From positions 1 to 13,619 of the forward strand of contig JAWXUA010000071.1 in the NCBI GenBank assembly GCA_044433065.1: DNA of 13,619 nt, written 5' to 3'. The first letter of the stretch is position 1. Every line of letters starts with the position of its first letter. The translations under genes and the position numbers were made by a program. Source of the DNA: Nitratidesulfovibrio sp044433065 (GTDB lineage Bacteria > Desulfobacterota > Desulfovibrionia > Desulfovibrionales > Desulfovibrionaceae). Shown here one piece after another: positions 6,465-13,581 of this stretch. The notes below the pieces were generated by a model. It did not search any database. It saw only the letters and a program-made list of their open reading frames with translations, and was not told where the DNA came from.

Positions 6465-7562
6465 ATGAATAAAATCACATATATAGAAGAGTTATCAGCA
6501 AGCACATCATGGCCGCGCCCACGACTAGGCATCAGTCGCTGTCTTTTAGGTCATAAGGTGCGCTTTGATGGTGGTCATAAGCGTGATGCTTGGATTATGA
6601 ATGAACTGTCTAAGTATGTGGATTTTCAGCCTCTTTGCCCTGAAGTTGAATGTGGGATGGGCATACCTCGCGAAGCCTTGCGCCTTGTGGGTGATGCAAA
6701 AAATCCAGAAAAAGCGCGGCTCATGACCAGTCGTAGTGGCGAAGACTGGACTGATACCATGTTGTTGTGGTCTGCAACACGACTGCAAGAGCTTGAAGAG
6801 GGGATGCTGTGTGGCTATATTTTTAAGCGAGCATCGCCGTCCAACGGTATGGAGCGTGTGAAAGTCTATCCTGTGCAAGCTGATATGACGCAGAATAACG
6901 AAGATAAAGCATCAAAAACAACGTCAGCACGTACGCAAACAGTCCCACAAAACAAAGGTATTGGTATCTTTGCGCGTGCTTTTATGGAGCATTTTCCCTC
7001 TATTCCTGTGGAAGAAGAAGGCCGACTTCGTGATTTAACGTTGCGTGAGCGTTTTATTGAACGTATTTTCATTATGCAACGTTGGTATGATTGCATAAAT
7101 ACAGTACAAGCCAGTGGTGCTAAGGGACTCTATGCCAAAAGCCATGCTCTTGGGCTTCTTGTTACGTTTCATACGCGGCATAAACTTCTAGTGCTTTCGC
7201 ATTCACCAAGCCACTATCGCGCTATGGGTCGTCTTGTAGCCAATGCAAAACATCACGAAATACAGCATATCATCAGTGATTACGAAAAACTTCTACGTGA
7301 CGCGCTTTCTATTCACGCAACACATGCTAAGCACTGCAATGTTATGCAAAGTATGATGGGACATTTTAAAAATCAATTAAGTCCACGTGAAAAAGGTGAG
7401 CTTCTAGAATACATTATCATGTACCGCAATAAAGAGATACCACTCATTGTTCCTATGACGCTCTTCATTCATTATATACGTAAGTACGAAGAGGACTATC
7501 TCGCTATGCAATATTACATCAATCCATATCCCATGCAATTACATTTGCGCAACAATATGTAA
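6465..7562 (+). CDS. DUF523-DUF1722 fusion protein, RudS-like (tRNA 4-thiouridine desulfidase candidate)
   Basis: The N-terminal DUF523 (TudS-like) domain spans about 17-137: LGISRCLLG with C26, FDGGHKRD, and LCPEVECGMGIPRE with C58 and C63. A linker at 138-163 rich in charged residues leads to DUF1722 at about 164-362 (PVEEEGRLRD, FHTRHKLLVLSHSP, IPLIVPMTL). TudS proteins are Fe-S thiouracil desulfidases, and the TudS-DUF1722 fusion RudS was reported to remove sulfur from 4-thiouridine in tRNA, so that role is possible here. Oddly, the usual SPSCG motif reads SPSNG (N127), losing a conserved cysteine, while C116 lies nearby. The ATG at 6465 has AAGGAG 5 bp upstream; an in-frame upstream ATG at 6390 lacks support. 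It is 365 residues long, with HU 45 bp downstream. Confidence 0.87.
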   Translation: MNKITYIEELSASTSWPRPRLGISRCLLGHKVRFDGGHKRDAWIMNELSKYVDFQPLCPEVECGMGIPREALRLVGDAKNPEKARLMTSRSGEDWTDTMLLWSATRLQELEEGMLCGYIFKRASPSNGMERVKVYPVQADMTQNNEDKASKTTSARTQTVPQNKGIGIFARAFMEHFPSIPVEEEGRLRDLTLRERFIERIFIMQRWYDCINTVQASGAKGLYAKSHALGLLVTFHTRHKLLVLSHSPSHYRAMGRLVANAKHHEIQHIISDYEKLLRDALSIHATHAKHCNVMQSMMGHFKNQLSPREKGELLEYIIMYRNKEIPLIVPMTLFIHYIRKYEEDYLAMQYYINPYPMQLHLRNNM

Positions 7563-7607
7563 GGCATTTCATCCAGTTATTATACAGTAAAATTAAGGAG
7601 CTATCAC

Positions 7608-7880
7608 ATGAATAAAAGCGACGTCATCAGCCATGTTGCCGAAGAGCATGCCCTGTCCATTGATGAGGCAAGTTTTCTTGTTAATGCATTTTTTGATGCT
7701 GTGAAAGATGCTCTCATAACAGGAGATCGCGTGGAAATACGAGGATTTGGCTCATTCAAAACCAAAGACTATGCTGGCTATAAAGGTCGTAATCCCAAGA
7801 CTGGTGATGCTGTCGTCGTGCCGCCCAAAAAACTGGTGGCCTTCAGGTCTGGTAAAGAATTAAGGTCTTTGATTAATTAG
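7608..7880 (+). CDS. HU-family DNA-binding protein
   Basis: A 90-residue histone-like protein that binds and bends DNA as a dimer in the nucleoid. It shows the full HU/IHF pattern: an N-terminal helix pair beginning MNKSDVISHVAEE, the signature RVEIRGFGSFKTKDY (41-55), the DNA-intercalating arm GRNPKTGDAVVVPPKK (60-75), and the closing AFRSGKELRSLIN. The ATG has AAGGAG 7 bp upstream. It may be co-transcribed with the RudS-like gene; a TATACA (7581-7586) in the 45-bp gap has no good -35 partner. The GC-rich hairpin after it faces a convergent gene. HU and IHF subunits cannot be told apart with certainty, but the non-specialised sequence and single gene suggest HU. Confidence 0.95.
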   Translation: MNKSDVISHVAEEHALSIDEASFLVNAFFDAVKDALITGDRVEIRGFGSFKTKDYAGYKGRNPKTGDAVVVPPKKLVAFRSGKELRSLIN

Positions 7881-7889
7881 TTTTACTTT

Positions 7890-7933
7890 GCTGGGGGAGG
7901 GGGAACCTTTTGGAAAAGGTCCTTCCCCCCAGC
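7890..7933. repeat. GC-rich hairpin element, copy 2, between convergent genes
   Basis: GCTGGGGG (7890-7897) pairs with CCCCCAGC (7926-7933), and ACCTTTT (7905-7911) with AAAAGGT (7914-7920); the middle is partly paired. It begins 9 bp after the HU stop and ends 12 bp before the stop of the convergent pat-like gene, so it may terminate both. Neither side has a strong U-tract. It is a diverged relative of copies 1 and 3. Confidence 0.7.
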
Positions 7934-7945
7934 TAGTACAAACTC

Positions 7946-10663
7946 CTAATCCAACGGCAAGTCGAGCTGCCAGACATCCTCGTCGTAGTCCATGCTGACG
8001 ACAAAACCCACGTTGCGTGCGAGCTCTGCCATGGGCTTGTTGTCACCGAGTGCGGAACCAACGATACGCTTGGTCCCTCGTGCACGGCAATAGTCAATAA
8101 TTTTACGCATTAAGAGCTGCCCAAGACCGAAACGCTTCAGGTCACTGCGCACGGTCACGGCGAATTCTGCCTCGCTGTTGTCGGGCGTTGCCATGGCGCG
8201 GACGGAACCTAGAGTCTGCTCACGACCTTGCAGACTGGTCGTTGCGATGAAGGCCATTTCGCGGTCATAGTCAATTTGGGTGAGCTTGACCATTTCAGCG
8301 CGAGGCAGTTGGGCTACGTTGCCAAAGAAGCGAAAACGCTTGTCATCGGCGGACAACTTTTCCAGAAATTCCCAGTGACTAGGCTCATCTTCTGGGCGAA
8401 TGGGCCTGATGTGGATTTCAAGGCCGTTGCGTAGCGTGATGCGCTCCTCAAGCTCACGAGGATAAGGACGGATGGCCAGCTGCTCGGTGCCAGAATCATT
8501 GGACCAAGCGATGCGCATTTGGGCATCAAGAGCTACAAGACCTTTGCCGTTGACGAAAATAGGGTCAATATCAATTTCAAAAATCTCTGGAATATCAATG
8601 AGTAACTGAGATACTTTTACGAGCAAGAGGGCTACGGCTTGCATACCTTCTTCGCCGCCAATACTGAGACTTGCGGCATCATAACTTGCCGTACCATGGC
8701 TGCTGATGCCTGCGCGGCGCATGAGCTCGTGCGCAAGACCCATGTTGAGCGGTGGTAGAGCGGCTGTGCGTGGCCCAGCAAGAATGCCACCGCGGCCAAG
8801 GCGGATGACAGGACCAAAAACTGGGTCTGTGGCGGCTTCCACAGCAAGCTCAATGGCGTTACCTATATGGCACATGCTTTGGACAGTATAGCCAGTAATC
8901 CGCGCGTCAGGCATTTGAGCTTTGAGACGGGCAGCCGTTTGGATGACTGCGCTCAGGGCCTTTTCATCGCTTTGTACGTCGAGCATGACACCACCCACCA
9001 AAGATACACGCGGCACGTCTGGGGATATGACTTTGACGGCCACAGGGTAGCCGATGCGCTTGGCAGCCTCAACGACATCGTGCGGATTTTCAAAGTGGAT
9101 GGTTTCGGCCACAGGGATTTCATAGGCACGCAAAACATTGTGCGCTTCGGATGGCGTCAAGATTTGCCGTGTTTTTTCAAGGGCTTCGTTGACAATAGTG
9201 CGGGCTTTACGGGCATCAGGATTAAAGGACTCTGGCATGGAAGGCGGCGTTTCCATGAGAAGCTCTTGGTTATGGCGAAATTCTGCAAGGTTCAGGAAGG
9301 CGTTAACAGCATTGCTTGGCGTCATGAACGTGGGCATGCCCTTACTTGCGAAAAATTGCCGCGCTTTCTGGGCTTTTTCTTCGCCAAGCCAGCTTGTAAG
9401 CACAGTTTTTTTGGTGCGCTTGGTGGCTTTGATGACGGCTTCAGCCATGGCAAGGCTGGCTTCATCGGTGTTGGCTGTGGCGTTCTGGTTATTGAGGTTT
9501 GGCGTCGGCACATAGAGCACAAGCACCGCATCAACGCCCTTATCCGCAAGCAAAATCTTCAGCGCATTTTCATACATGGCTGGACTTGCTGTATTGCTGA
9601 CCACAAGCGGATTCCAGTACGACCATTCAGCCCCAAAGGTATTGTCGATATTCTGGCACGTTTCCTCTGATAATTCAGCAAGTTGTCCACCAGCGCATAG
9701 CAAAGTGTCCGTAGCTAAAAAAGCAGGGCTCCCACCATTGGACAAAATGGCAAGCCGATTACCGCGCAAAGGCTTTGCAAGGGCCAGTGCCTCAACCGCA
9801 TTAAAAATCGTATCAATATCTGGCACGCGCAACATACCTGCACGCCTAAACGCAGCATCGTATACATCGTCCGCGCCAAGGGGCATGCCTGTGTGTGCCG
9901 CTGCGGCCGCTGCGCCTTCCTGTGAGCGACCAGATTTGATGACAAGGAGGGGTTTATTGCGTGCAAGGGCGCGTGCTGCTGACATAAAGTGCCGTGCTAC
10001 TTCAATGTTTTCCACATATAAGAGCACTGCGCGTGTGCCGCCATCGCGGTCCAAATAATCTAAAATATCGGGGAAGCTGAGGTCGTAGTGGTTGCCAAGG
10101 GATATGCAATGGGAAAAGCCGATTTTGCGTGACTGGGCCCAGTCGAGCACTGTGGTGAAAAGTGCCTCAGATTGCGACACAAAGGCCACCTTGCCAGCCA
10201 GCGGTTTGCAGGAAATCAAGCTCGCGTTGATGCCGATAGACGGCGACAAAAAGCCAAGGCTTTCTGGGCCAAGAACGCGTACACCATGACGCTTAGCCGC
10301 TTGAAGCACAGCTTGCCTTTGGGCTTCGCTCCGTTGAGCGTTGAAGCGCGAAAATCCACGGCTCAGAACAAGGGCTGCACGGGTACCGCGCTTGCCAATT
10401 TCATCGATGCACGTTGGAACGTCATCAGGTTCAAGGCAGATGATGGCAAGGTCTGGCGTCAGTGGCAGCGTATCAATGGCAGTGTAGCCCGGTAAGCCAG
10501 CAGCACCCTCGCCATCCTCATTGACCGACAATACAGGCCCCAAAAAGGTTCCATCCAAAAGATTTTGCAAAATCAGATTTGCCGTGGTGCCGTCTTTATG
10601 GGTTTCACCAATGACCACCACTGAATTGGGCTTGAACATTTGTTCTAACGCTGAAAGAGACAC
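7946..10663 (-). CDS. Pat/YfiQ-type protein: NDP-forming acyl-CoA synthetase domains fused to a GNAT acetyltransferase
   Basis: This 905-residue cytoplasmic protein has the Pat (YfiQ/PatZ) layout. A CoA-binding Rossmann domain lies at about 5-130, succinyl-CoA-ligase-like domains at about 140-460, an ATP-grasp domain at about 500-720, and a C-terminal GNAT domain at about 747-905. The GNAT part shows EAEFAVTVRSDLKRFGLG (E833 is the candidate base; acetyl-CoA loop about 839-848). Pat enzymes acetylate and inactivate Acs, and acs lies 850 bp away. Unlike E. coli YfiQ as I recall it, the alpha-domain AHTG histidine is kept (H257), whereas the beta-domain HK of related synthetases reads RV (R552-V553). 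GTG at 10663 is chosen because GGAGG precedes it by 5 bp; a TTG five codons upstream has no such site. Its own CoA-ligase activity is uncertain. Confidence 0.9.
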   Translation of the reverse strand: MSLSALEQMFKPNSVVVIGETHKDGTTANLILQNLLDGTFLGPVLSVNEDGEGAAGLPGYTAIDTLPLTPDLAIICLEPDDVPTCIDEIGKRGTRAALVLSRGFSRFNAQRSEAQRQAVLQAAKRHGVRVLGPESLGFLSPSIGINASLISCKPLAGKVAFVSQSEALFTTVLDWAQSRKIGFSHCISLGNHYDLSFPDILDYLDRDGGTRAVLLYVENIEVARHFMSAARALARNKPLLVIKSGRSQEGAAAAAAHTGMPLGADDVYDAAFRRAGMLRVPDIDTIFNAVEALALAKPLRGNRLAILSNGGSPAFLATDTLLCAGGQLAELSEETCQNIDNTFGAEWSYWNPLVVSNTASPAMYENALKILLADKGVDAVLVLYVPTPNLNNQNATANTDEASLAMAEAVIKATKRTKKTVLTSWLGEEKAQKARQFFASKGMPTFMTPSNAVNAFLNLAEFRHNQELLMETPPSMPESFNPDARKARTIVNEALEKTRQILTPSEAHNVLRAYEIPVAETIHFENPHDVVEAAKRIGYPVAVKVISPDVPRVSLVGGVMLDVQSDEKALSAVIQTAARLKAQMPDARITGYTVQSMCHIGNAIELAVEAATDPVFGPVIRLGRGGILAGPRTAALPPLNMGLAHELMRRAGISSHGTASYDAASLSIGGEEGMQAVALLLVKVSQLLIDIPEIFEIDIDPIFVNGKGLVALDAQMRIAWSNDSGTEQLAIRPYPRELEERITLRNGLEIHIRPIRPEDEPSHWEFLEKLSADDKRFRFFGNVAQLPRAEMVKLTQIDYDREMAFIATTSLQGREQTLGSVRAMATPDNSEAEFAVTVRSDLKRFGLGQLLMRKIIDYCRARGTKRIVGSALGDNKPMAELARNVGFVVSMDYDEDVWQLDLPLD

Positions 10664-10871
10664 GGCAACCTCCGACAAGGCAATAAGATGGGGACTTCAA
10701 TCCAGTTTTATCTTCTCGTGTTTTTGTCGCACGGTCTGTAGGTAAAAGTCAATTTAGGGATGAACTTTTTTTGGTTTAGGATGAGCTGGGGGAGTTAGGG
10801 GTCTTACGAATATTCGCGGCGCATGGGGGAATTTGTGAACGACGTGCTTTTGTGCTTCGATTGAAGGAGTC
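10664..10871. other. Intergenic stretch between pat-like gene and XRE gene
   Basis: A 208-bp non-coding stretch. It holds the GGAGG of the pat-like gene, a lone minus-strand TTGACT near 10751-10746 without a clear -10 partner, and a degenerate half-arm of the GC-rich hairpin family (AGCTGGGGGAG at 10784-10794). It also holds a 10-bp palindrome CGAATATTCG (10807-10816) downstream of the XRE stop. No convincing gene was seen. Confidence 0.5.
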
Positions 10872-11135
10872 TTATTCGCTTTCCAATGCTCTTTCCATGG
10901 CTTCAACAATGGTTGCAGCAGGAACTTTCAGACCTTTAGCAAGCAAAAGAAGTGTTTCAACGCGGATGCCTGACTGTCCCATTTCAAAGCGGCGCAACCA
11001 TGCATAGTCAACATCAGCATCACGAGCCAAAGCATAGCGGCTGATACCAAGGCTTTCTCGTAAGGACACGATAACTAGTCCCATAGTCTGTTTTGTAGTT
11101 GTGGCTGTCATGCTTGTATTAAGCATGATTGTCAT
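10872..11135 (-). CDS. Small XRE-family helix-turn-helix regulator
   Basis: An 87-residue protein consisting almost wholly of one XRE/Cro-type helix-turn-helix (about 19-75: VSLRESLGISRYALARDADV, then YAWLRRFEMGQSGIRVETLLLLAKGL). It should bind DNA as a dimer. The start is unsure: ATGs at 11135, 11126, 11111 and 11084 are all in frame, and none has a good ribosome site. The earliest is used; a start at 11111 or 11084 would still keep the domain. Two palindromes (11109-11127 and 11148-11159) overlap or precede the start, which suggests autoregulation. It lies between the pat-like gene and acs, so it could regulate acetate metabolism, but it could equally be the antitoxin-like relic of a lost pair, given the small broken ORF opposite. 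Confidence 0.78.
   Translation of the reverse strand: MTIMLNTSMTATTTKQTMGLVIVSLRESLGISRYALARDADVDYAWLRRFEMGQSGIRVETLLLLAKGLKVPAATIVEAMERALESE
11109..11127. promoter_or_regulatory. Palindrome over the XRE gene start codons
   Basis: CATGCTT (11109-11115) and AAGCATG (11121-11127) form a perfect 7-bp inverted repeat with a 5-bp spacer. It contains two of the possible XRE start codons. It could be an operator for the regulator itself, or an mRNA hairpin that hides the start. Confidence 0.45.
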
Positions 11136-11138
11136 GAC

Positions 11139-11165
11139 TTGAATAAGAGACTAAAGTCTTATACT
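11139..11165 (+). promoter_or_regulatory. Candidate plus-strand promoter with central palindrome
   Basis: TTGAAT (11139-11144) and TATACT (11160-11165) lie 15 bp apart, a short spacing. The spacer contains the perfect 12-bp palindrome AGACT-AA-AGTCT (11148-11159). It is divergent from the XRE gene and could drive the small ORF at 11194 and perhaps acs. The palindrome would suit repression by the XRE protein. Inferred only. Confidence 0.35.
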
Positions 11166-11193
11166 CTTCGTAAAACAAGACGATGGAGGATAT

Positions 11194-11250
11194 ATGCTAT
11201 CTGAAAGACAAGGACTCTTTGAGCAACAAATTTCCCTTCTGAGGTTTTAG
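11194..11250 (+). pseudogene. Tiny ORF with strong ribosome site, possibly frameshifted remnant
   Basis: ATG at 11194 follows TGGAGGA and opens 18 codons (MLSERQGLFEQQISLLRF) before TAG. In the preceding frame, from 11241, translation would continue for 18 more codons (EVLAAELVRRSAVLCYRK) to a stop at 11295-11297. A good ribosome site, divergent placement from the XRE gene and the continuing helical-looking sequence suggest the 5' end of a broken gene, or a genuine small protein. I do not recognise the family. The region could also be plain non-coding. Confidence 0.25.
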
Positions 11251-11512
11251 CAGCAGAACTTGTGCGTCGAAGTGCTGTGCTGTGTTATAGGAAATAGTAA
11301 TAGGGTTAATTTCCCTTCTTCATCAGCCACTCAATGGCGACCTAGTGACCACTCACCGAAAAAAGCTTCCCATCCACTATGCAAAAAAAATCCACTTGCG
11401 TATGTACATTTGCACAGAACAGAAAAACTACATTCTTACCTCCACGTAGCTTTTCCTTTCCCCAACTATCCAACAAAAAGTAAAAAATTCCCATAATACC
11501 AAGGAGCAGAGC
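11251..11512. other. Upstream region of acs
   Basis: This is AT-rich, non-coding sequence before acs. Visible items are AATTTCCCTTCT at 11308-11319, which repeats 11229-11240 exactly, and the acs ribosome site AAGGAG at 11501-11506. I found no convincing sigma-70 or sigma-54 promoter. The acs start region may depend on the upstream TATACT (11160-11165) or on a promoter type I cannot see. Confidence 0.5.
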
Positions 11513-13519
11513 ATGGCTGAGAACACTATTGTAAGCATGATGGAAGAGAAGCGTACCTTTGCAGCTCCTGTGGACCCAACGGGCAGCGCATGGATTGCCA
11601 ATGCAGAGGCGCGTGAGCGTGCTGTGCAGTTTGCCAAGGATGACCTTGAGGGCTTTTGGGCTGAGCGTGCCACGTCATTACTTGATTGGTTTAAGCCTTG
11701 GGACACGGTGCTGGAAACAAATTTAAGCCCCGATATGGATAAGAACGCCATTCCGAGCATCGAGTGGTTCAAGGGTGGCCAACTGAATGCAGCCTATAAT
11801 TGCCTTGATCGACACGTGAATAGCAACCGTCGCCATAAGGCCGCGCTGATTTGGCAGGGCGAACCAGAGGACGACGTTCGCGTTTTGACCTACCAAATGC
11901 TGTACGATGAAGTTCGTCGCTTTGCCGCTGTGCTCCGTAAATTAGGCGTAAAAAAGGGCGATCGCGTTATCCTCTATATGCCTATGATTCCAGAACTCGC
12001 CATTGCCATGCTCGCGTGCGCACGTCTTGGCGCAGTGCATGCCGCTGTTTTTGCAGGATTTTCAGCTTCGAGCTTGCAGAACCGTATTGAGGACTGCAAC
12101 GCGAAAATTGTGGTGACTGCAGATGCTGTTCTGCGCGCTGGCCGTAAAATTCCTTTGAAGACCAATGTGGATACCGCTGTACGCGACTGCCCATCTGTTG
12201 AGAACGTGGTGGTTGTGAACCGTGGTGGCCTTGATATTTCCATGATGGGTGGCCGTGACTTGTGGTGGCATGAACTCATGGCGGACAATAGCCTTGATGT
12301 GAATGTGGATTGCGAAGTCATGGACGCTGAAGACATGCTTTTCATCCTGTACACCAGCGGCAGCACAGGCCAACCTAAAGGTGTTGTGCACACCACTGGC
12401 GGCTATTTGACCTATGCCGCGCACACGACCCAATGGGTGTTCGACGTGCAGGAAAACGACGTGCACTGGTGCACCGCGGATATCGGTTGGATTACCGGCC
12501 ACACCTACATTGTCTATGGGCCGCTTGCCCTTGGCGCAACGTCGGTGATGTTTGAAGGTGTGCCTTCATGGCCAGCACCTGACCGCTTCTGGCAAGTTGT
12601 GGAAAAGTTCCGCGCGACTATCTTCTACACCGCGCCCACAGTCATCCGCTCGCTCATGCGTGAAAGTGGCGACTGGACCGAACGTCACGACCTTTCTTCT
12701 CTCCGCGTACTCGGTTCCGTTGGCGAGCCAATCAATCCTGAGGCGTGGATGTGGTATCATGAGCGCGTGGGCAAAGGGCAACTCCCTATCATGGACACGT
12801 GGTGGCAAACGGAAACTGGCGGCATCATGGTTGCCGGTATCCCCTATGCAACGCCACTCAAGCCCGGTTCCGCAACCTTTGCGCTCCCAGGTATCGACGC
12901 AGTCATCTTGCGTCCAGATGGCACCGAAGCTGGTCCCAACGAAGGCGGCCATCTCATCGTGCGTCGTCCATGGCCTGGTATGATTAGAGGTGTTTACGGC
13001 ACGCCCGAGCGTTTCAAGTCCACATACTTCGAACGTTTTGCCGGCATGTACGAATCTGGTGACGGTGCACGTGTGGACTCCGATGGTTATTTCTGGATTA
13101 TGGGACGTCTCGACGATGTCATCAATGTCTCAGGTCACCGCATGGGCACAGCTGAAGTGGAATCCGCTCTCGTTGCGCACCCTATGGTTGCTGAAGCCGC
13201 TGTCGTAGGTATGCCCCACGCCGTCAAGGGTGAAAGCATCTACGCCTACGTCACCCTCTCAGCCGACGCCGACGAGTCCGAAGAGCTTCGGGCCGAGCTC
13301 CGCGCATGGGTGCGTAAAGAAATCGGGCCTATCGCAACCCCAGAAGTACTGCAATTCGCCGACGCGCTCCCCAAAACCAGAAGCGGTAAAATCATGCGCC
13401 GCATTCTCCGCAAAATCGCCTCTGGCGCCAACAACGATTTCGGCGATACCTCAACGCTCTCAGATCCAAGCGTCGTCGAAGACCTCATCGATGGCCGCGT
13501 GCAATTGACTGGTAGGTAG
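11513..13519 (+). CDS. acs: Acetyl-CoA synthetase (AMP-forming)
   Basis: It activates acetate with ATP and CoA through acetyl-AMP to acetyl-CoA in the cytoplasm. At 668 residues it is close to the usual 650. The ACS N-terminal region covers about 40-100, and the adenylate-forming motif YTSGSTGQPKGVVHTTGGY is at 280-298. DTWWQTETGG (428-437) has the Trp that, in Acs, restricts the pocket to acetate, and MYESGDGA is at 512-519. The C-terminal PKTRSGKIMRR has the catalytic lysine K626, the residue acetylated by Pat in Salmonella. The ATG has AAGGAG 6 bp upstream. The nearby Pat-like protein (opposite strand) makes post-translational control likely. A perfect GC-rich hairpin follows the stop. Propionyl-CoA synthetase is a weaker alternative. 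Confidence 0.97.
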   Translation: MAENTIVSMMEEKRTFAAPVDPTGSAWIANAEARERAVQFAKDDLEGFWAERATSLLDWFKPWDTVLETNLSPDMDKNAIPSIEWFKGGQLNAAYNCLDRHVNSNRRHKAALIWQGEPEDDVRVLTYQMLYDEVRRFAAVLRKLGVKKGDRVILYMPMIPELAIAMLACARLGAVHAAVFAGFSASSLQNRIEDCNAKIVVTADAVLRAGRKIPLKTNVDTAVRDCPSVENVVVVNRGGLDISMMGGRDLWWHELMADNSLDVNVDCEVMDAEDMLFILYTSGSTGQPKGVVHTTGGYLTYAAHTTQWVFDVQENDVHWCTADIGWITGHTYIVYGPLALGATSVMFEGVPSWPAPDRFWQVVEKFRATIFYTAPTVIRSLMRESGDWTERHDLSSLRVLGSVGEPINPEAWMWYHERVGKGQLPIMDTWWQTETGGIMVAGIPYATPLKPGSATFALPGIDAVILRPDGTEAGPNEGGHLIVRRPWPGMIRGVYGTPERFKSTYFERFAGMYESGDGARVDSDGYFWIMGRLDDVINVSGHRMGTAEVESALVAHPMVAEAAVVGMPHAVKGESIYAYVTLSADADESEELRAELRAWVRKEIGPIATPEVLQFADALPKTRSGKIMRRILRKIASGANNDFGDTSTLSDPSVVEDLIDGRVQLTGR

Positions 13520-13535
13520 TTTTTTTGGGGACAAG

Positions 13536-13581
13536 CTGGGGGAAGGGGAAACTTTCTGAAGAAAGTTTCCCCTTCCCCCAG
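13536..13581. repeat. GC-rich hairpin element, copy 3 (likely acs terminator)
   Basis: A perfect 21-bp stem (13536-13556 with 13561-13581) and a TGAA loop, starting 16 bp after the acs stop. The outer arm CTGGGGGAAGGGG is the same as in copy 1. It is followed by a pyrimidine-rich stretch (ACCCCCATCCCCTTC), then ACTTTTATTT, giving a weak T-rich tail on the plus strand about 20 bp on. It probably helps end acs transcription. Confidence 0.75.

Noticed and set aside
8867..9670. A 267-codon plus-strand frame within the pat-like gene
   Set aside because: It is antisense to conserved domains of the pat-like protein and has no recognisable features of its own.
10664..10678. A TTG start five codons before the chosen start of the pat-like gene
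   Set aside because: GGAGG lies inside those codons and is ideally placed for the GTG at 10663; no site precedes the TTG.
10742..10769. A plus-strand terminator at the T-run near 10764-10771
   Set aside because: The AAAAGT/ACTTTT stem is weak and no plus-strand gene ends upstream of it.
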